The notes under the pieces are model-generated. The model made no database searches. It was not told the origin of the DNA and was given only the letters and a program-made list of their open reading frames with translations. Of a stretch of 8,246 nt of DNA, positions 5,545 to 8,246 are shown one piece after another. The stretch spans positions 1-8,246 of the forward strand of contig JAFGEY010000314.1 in assembly GCA_016931365.1 (NCBI GenBank), read 5' to 3'. This stretch comes from Anaerolineae bacterium. GTDB lineage: Bacteria; Chloroflexota; Anaerolineae; JAFGEY01. Each line of letters opens with the position of its first letter. The first letter of the stretch is position 1. Position numbers and translations under genes: made by a program.

Positions 5545-7644
5545 TTACGACGCTGCTGTCTCTTCTTTGCGGCAATAATCCTGCACCGGCTGCTCCGGCG
5601 GCAGTCGGGACAGCCGCGTCTGGGCCGTCTGCGCGCCCTCGACCATCTGGGCGTGGACGCCGTCCAGGCCCAGGCTGTCCAGGCATGCCTGGGTCGGCCA
5701 GCCAGTTGACACGTCCCAGCCGCGCAGGCGATAATAATCTTCCAGTATGGGCAAGAATTTCTCGCGTTCCAGGCGCATAGGTTTGCCCACCAGCGGGTTG
5801 GTCCAGTTCTCCTCATATTCAAAATAAGGGATCACCCGTTCGTCCATCGACCGGTCACGGCCCCAATGGCGCACCATGTTCGCCCGCTCCAGGTTGAGCA
5901 CGCGCTCGCAGGCGCGGGTAAACTCAACGGTATCCCAATCGAGACCCGTTCCAGCACGCAGGATCGCCGCGTCGACGTCCGGCCCGTCGATGCCATCCAC
6001 CCGGCAGAATCGATCTGCGGTGTTGTGGCTGTAGATCAGTGGAAAGACCTGATCATCGGTGGGCAGGCAGTCCTTCATCACCGAGCGCACGCCGTGATAG
6101 GCGGCCGGGATGGCTTTTCCTTCGTAACCGCTGACCGGGTCGAGCGTGTCAGCGCGGCCATATATCCGCTCGCCAATAGCCATCATCTGTTCCCAGGTGA
6201 TCGGCGGCTGATCGAGGTTGTGTCTGTGCAGCCGCCCGCCGCCGAACGGCCCCCAGGTCATCACGTTTTGCACATAGTCATGGGTGCTGCTCGCCGGATC
6301 GCGCGTATCGACCGCCCAGTGCAATGCGCCGACGATCCAGAACGGATAGACGATAGTGTTGACAAATGCGCCATGCCCATCCCAGTGCCCGGAATAGCCC
6401 CAGCCGGTGTAGTGACGGCGCATCAGCTCGACGCCCAAATCAAGCTTGAGCGCGGCGTGCCAGCCCCCCTCGGCCAGCGCATCGCCGATGCCCCGTCGAT
6501 AGGCAATCGCCTCCAGCAGGTGAACCCAGAAATCGACCGAGTTCAGATCAAATTTCACTCCATTGATCTCGCCCAGCAGCCCTTCCCGATTGCACGCCCG
6601 CAGCCAGGGAATCATCCCCACTAACAGGTCCCAGTGGTTGAGGCCGAGACGGTTGGCATACATGTTGAGTTCCTGTGCTCCGCGCAGGCCGACATCCCAG
6701 TCGTAAATCCCTTCACGCCCCTGGCCGCGAAAATTGCCGCTGACGCAGGTCATCGCGCCGGTCCATTTGCGGTCAAAATGGCAGCCAGGCACGTCGGAAT
6801 AGATGATATGGCAAGGCGTGGGGCAGGATGCGGTGCAGGCAAACACTCGCGCGCGGCCTATGCCTTCGGCCTGCATCCGTTCATCGATCGCCTTGACCCG
6901 CTCGCGAGGATTGCGCCGCGAGCCCACCTCGTCGCCGACGGCCCTGAACAACGTGCGCAGACGATCGTGATCGGCAACAGCGACGTGCCCGGTGCCAATC
7001 ACGGTGATCGCTTTGAGCTTTTTCGATCCCATCACTGCGCCAAAACCGCCCTGCCCCGCCACCGACGAGGTCGCGGTCTGGATGGTGGCGATGCGCGACA
7101 GGTTCTCGCCGGCCGGGCCGATCGCCAGCGTGCGCGCCTCCTTGCCCAGTTCCGTTTGAAGAACCTCCTGGGTCTCGATCGTATCCAGTCCCCACAGATC
7201 GTCGGCGGGCAGGATGCTCACCTCGTCATCCTGGATCAGGATACGCACCGGCGCGTCGCTCGCGCCGGTGATGACCAGGCCGTCATAGCCCGCACGTTTG
7301 AGCCGCGCGCCCCAGTCCATCCCGATGCTGGAGCGGGTGAACCAGGGATAAGGCCAGCCTTGCGGGCCGAACCCGCAGACGTTGGTGCGCCCCGAATAAG
7401 GCGCAATGGTGCCGGTGAGAATGCCGGGAAAGACCATCAACGGGCTGCGCGGGTCAAAAGGATCGACCGGCGCGGGATACTCGTCCCACAGTAGCCTGGC
7501 AGCGAGTCCGCGCGCGCCCAAAAAGTCGGGTGCGTAAGGCGCAGTTTCCTGCGCCCAGATGCGCCCTGCCGACAGATCGATGCGCAGGACGCGGTTGGTC
7601 CAGCCATACATTGATTCGAATTGGGAAAGCGTTGTTTTGATCAT
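5545..7644 (-). CDS. Aldehyde:ferredoxin oxidoreductase (AOR) family tungsto-enzyme
   Basis: AOR-family proteins bind a tungsten (or molybdenum) bis-pterin and a 4Fe-4S cluster, and typically oxidise aldehydes to acids with ferredoxin as acceptor. Family landmarks are WTNRVLRIDL (15-24), GARGLAARLLWDE (43-54), RTNVCGFGP...GYDGLVITG (86-127), IGPAGENLSRIA (175-186), GQGGFGAVMGSKKLKAI (197-213) and a C-terminal RGWDVSTGWPT (641-651). The cluster motif is C270-x3-C274-x3-C278, not the usual CxxCxxxC. At the usual fourth-cysteine site (DxxGxC) the sequence reads D525-CLPT-D530. The common GRGG is GQGG. At 699 residues it is longer than the roughly 605-residue archaeal enzyme. The ATG at 7644 has no clear SD. 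The ATG at 7611 would start the protein MYGWTNRV, as is usual in the family, and is a good alternative. It lies 104 bp downstream of the ECF S component on the same strand. The substrate is unknown, and no ferredoxin subunit is in view. Confidence 0.9.
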   Translation of the reverse strand: MIKTTLSQFESMYGWTNRVLRIDLSAGRIWAQETAPYAPDFLGARGLAARLLWDEYPAPVDPFDPRSPLMVFPGILTGTIAPYSGRTNVCGFGPQGWPYPWFTRSSIGMDWGARLKRAGYDGLVITGASDAPVRILIQDDEVSILPADDLWGLDTIETQEVLQTELGKEARTLAIGPAGENLSRIATIQTATSSVAGQGGFGAVMGSKKLKAITVIGTGHVAVADHDRLRTLFRAVGDEVGSRRNPRERVKAIDERMQAEGIGRARVFACTASCPTPCHIIYSDVPGCHFDRKWTGAMTCVSGNFRGQGREGIYDWDVGLRGAQELNMYANRLGLNHWDLLVGMIPWLRACNREGLLGEINGVKFDLNSVDFWVHLLEAIAYRRGIGDALAEGGWHAALKLDLGVELMRRHYTGWGYSGHWDGHGAFVNTIVYPFWIVGALHWAVDTRDPASSTHDYVQNVMTWGPFGGGRLHRHNLDQPPITWEQMMAIGERIYGRADTLDPVSGYEGKAIPAAYHGVRSVMKDCLPTDDQVFPLIYSHNTADRFCRVDGIDGPDVDAAILRAGTGLDWDTVEFTRACERVLNLERANMVRHWGRDRSMDERVIPYFEYEENWTNPLVGKPMRLEREKFLPILEDYYRLRGWDVSTGWPTQACLDSLGLDGVHAQMVEGAQTAQTRLSRLPPEQPVQDYCRKEETAAS

Positions 7645-7660
7645 ATTCAGATCCGACGAG

Positions 7661-7703
7661 AATACAGCGCCTGCTCTCTGCCCCGCTGAACGGTAGCTGT
7701 ATT
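7661..7703. repeat. 8-bp inverted repeat in the gap upstream of the AOR gene
   Basis: AATACAGC (7661-7668) and GCTGTATT (7696-7703) are perfect inverted arms 27 bp apart, in the 104-bp gap between the S-component gene and the AOR gene. They could be a bipartite operator (arm starts 35 bp apart) or an RNA stem in an intercistronic leader. No convincing -35/-10 pair or intrinsic terminator is seen in the rest of the gap. Confidence 0.35.
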
Positions 7704-7748
7704 TACTCTAAAGCTTGGCGGTCTTGGCGCGAACTGTCTGTTGAACAA

Positions 7749-8246
7749 TCACAAAGCCCGAAACTCGAACCGCTTGCCAAAGCGACGCAGCAATTTGAGC
7801 ACCGGTGCACCGAACAAAGCCAGCAGCAAGGCATTGCCGCCGGCACGCGCGGCGTCCCACCACGACGATGTCAGCGCATAAAACACCACGTAACGCTTGA
7901 ACGTCTCCCACGGGCCGATGCCGGGCTGCCAGTACAACCCGGCTTGCGCGGCGTCAAAGACAAAGGGCCAAAACCAGATATTCATCACAAAACCAAACAC
8001 TAACCCCCAAAGAAAGCCCCAGACACAAAGCACAACCACCTCAAGCGCCGGTCGGCGCACCTTGGGCAACCACGCCGAGGTCAATCCCACCCAGCCCAGC
8101 GCAAACATCTGATAGGGCAGCCAAGGGCCGATGCCCGCGCCCAGTAGCGCCGACACCGCCAGCGACAGCGTGCCAAGCAAAAAGCCAAAGGTCGGGCCGT
8201 AGCAATAGCCGGTGAGAATCGGCAGCACAAACATCGCCGAAAAGCC
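7749..8246 (-). CDS. ECF transporter S component-like membrane protein (5' end outside window)
   Basis: S components are small membrane proteins that bind a vitamin or metal-related substrate and dock onto an energy-coupling module (T protein plus two ATPases). About 165 residues are visible. The frame remains open to the right edge (GFSA precedes the first visible Met at 8234), so the start lies outside. Numbering from that Met, hydrophobic spans cover roughly 1-10, 14-33, 40-56, 64-88 and 128-148. The SALLGAGIGPWLPYQMFALGWVGL segment (28-51) looks like the glycine-rich GPWLPfQM-GWvGL region of one S-component group, and the tail RRFGKRFEFRAL is basic and cytoplasmic-looking. The substrate cannot be read from the sequence. 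T and A subunits would be expected upstream, beyond 8246. The AOR gene follows 104 bp downstream on the same strand, so the two may be co-transcribed. Confidence 0.7.
   Translation of the reverse strand, partial: GFSAMFVLPILTGYCYGPTFGFLLGTLSLAVSALLGAGIGPWLPYQMFALGWVGLTSAWLPKVRRPALEVVVLCVWGFLWGLVFGFVMNIWFWPFVFDAAQAGLYWQPGIGPWETFKRYVVFYALTSSWWDAARAGGNALLLALFGAPVLKLLRRFGKRFEFRAL

Noticed and set aside
5866..7494. Two long plus-strand open frames (252 and 286 codons) antisense to the AOR gene
   Set aside because: The AOR frame matches a known family along its whole length; the antisense frames show no domain and reflect GC-rich codon use on the opposite strand.
7708..7911. 67-codon minus-strand frame at the 3' end of the S-component gene
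   Set aside because: It overlaps the membrane protein in another frame and shows no family features.

Overview
The window looks like a piece of bacterial chromosome of moderately high GC content, densely coded. No tRNA, rRNA, CRISPR array, insertion sequence or phage gene is visible. The mix of genes fits a Chloroflexota (Anaerolineae-like) bacterium: a zwf end, a large NACHT-HEAT protein, a GH4 glycosidase, a tungsten-type aldehyde oxidoreductase, an ECF transporter S component, and a GAAACCAGG-type hairpin. That placement is an inference from gene content and from memory of similar hairpins; no search was done.

Left block (1-3888). The 3' end of glucose-6-phosphate dehydrogenase (zwf, +) converges on a small P-loop kinase gene (-). 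Upstream of the kinase, on the same strand, is a 967-residue STAND/NACHT ATPase with a long C-terminal HEAT-repeat solenoid. Two strong hairpins lie in the 125-bp gap between these two minus-strand genes. One is a perfect 15-bp stem with a T-run on the minus strand.

Central control region (3889-4210, 322 bp, no well-supported gene). It separates the NACHT-HEAT gene (-) from a GH4 glycosidase gene (+). It holds four TTAGA-containing units at an exact 11-bp period, an imperfect duplication of a promoter-like element, and a perfect TATAAT box pointing at the GH4 gene. The -35 region of that promoter is poor and merges with the last repeat unit. This is the layout expected of a promoter activated by an OmpR/PhoB-type response regulator, and it may serve both divergent genes. 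A small, apparently frameshifted CxxC...CxxC reading frame fills most of the GH4 leader.

Right block (4211-8246). The GH4 gene converges, with only 14 bp between, on a 699-residue aldehyde:ferredoxin oxidoreductase-family gene (-). Upstream of that on the same strand is an ECF-type membrane S component that runs off the right edge. These last two may be co-transcribed.

The most interesting points are: (i) the 11-bp-phased operator array and doubled promoter; (ii) the NACHT-HEAT ATPase, which has no recognisable effector domain and is paired with a small kinase; (iii) an AOR homologue whose 4Fe-4S ligand motif departs from the classical pattern; (iv) a GH4 enzyme with an unusual CSCP motif. 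No complete new multi-gene system can be demonstrated from the sequence alone.
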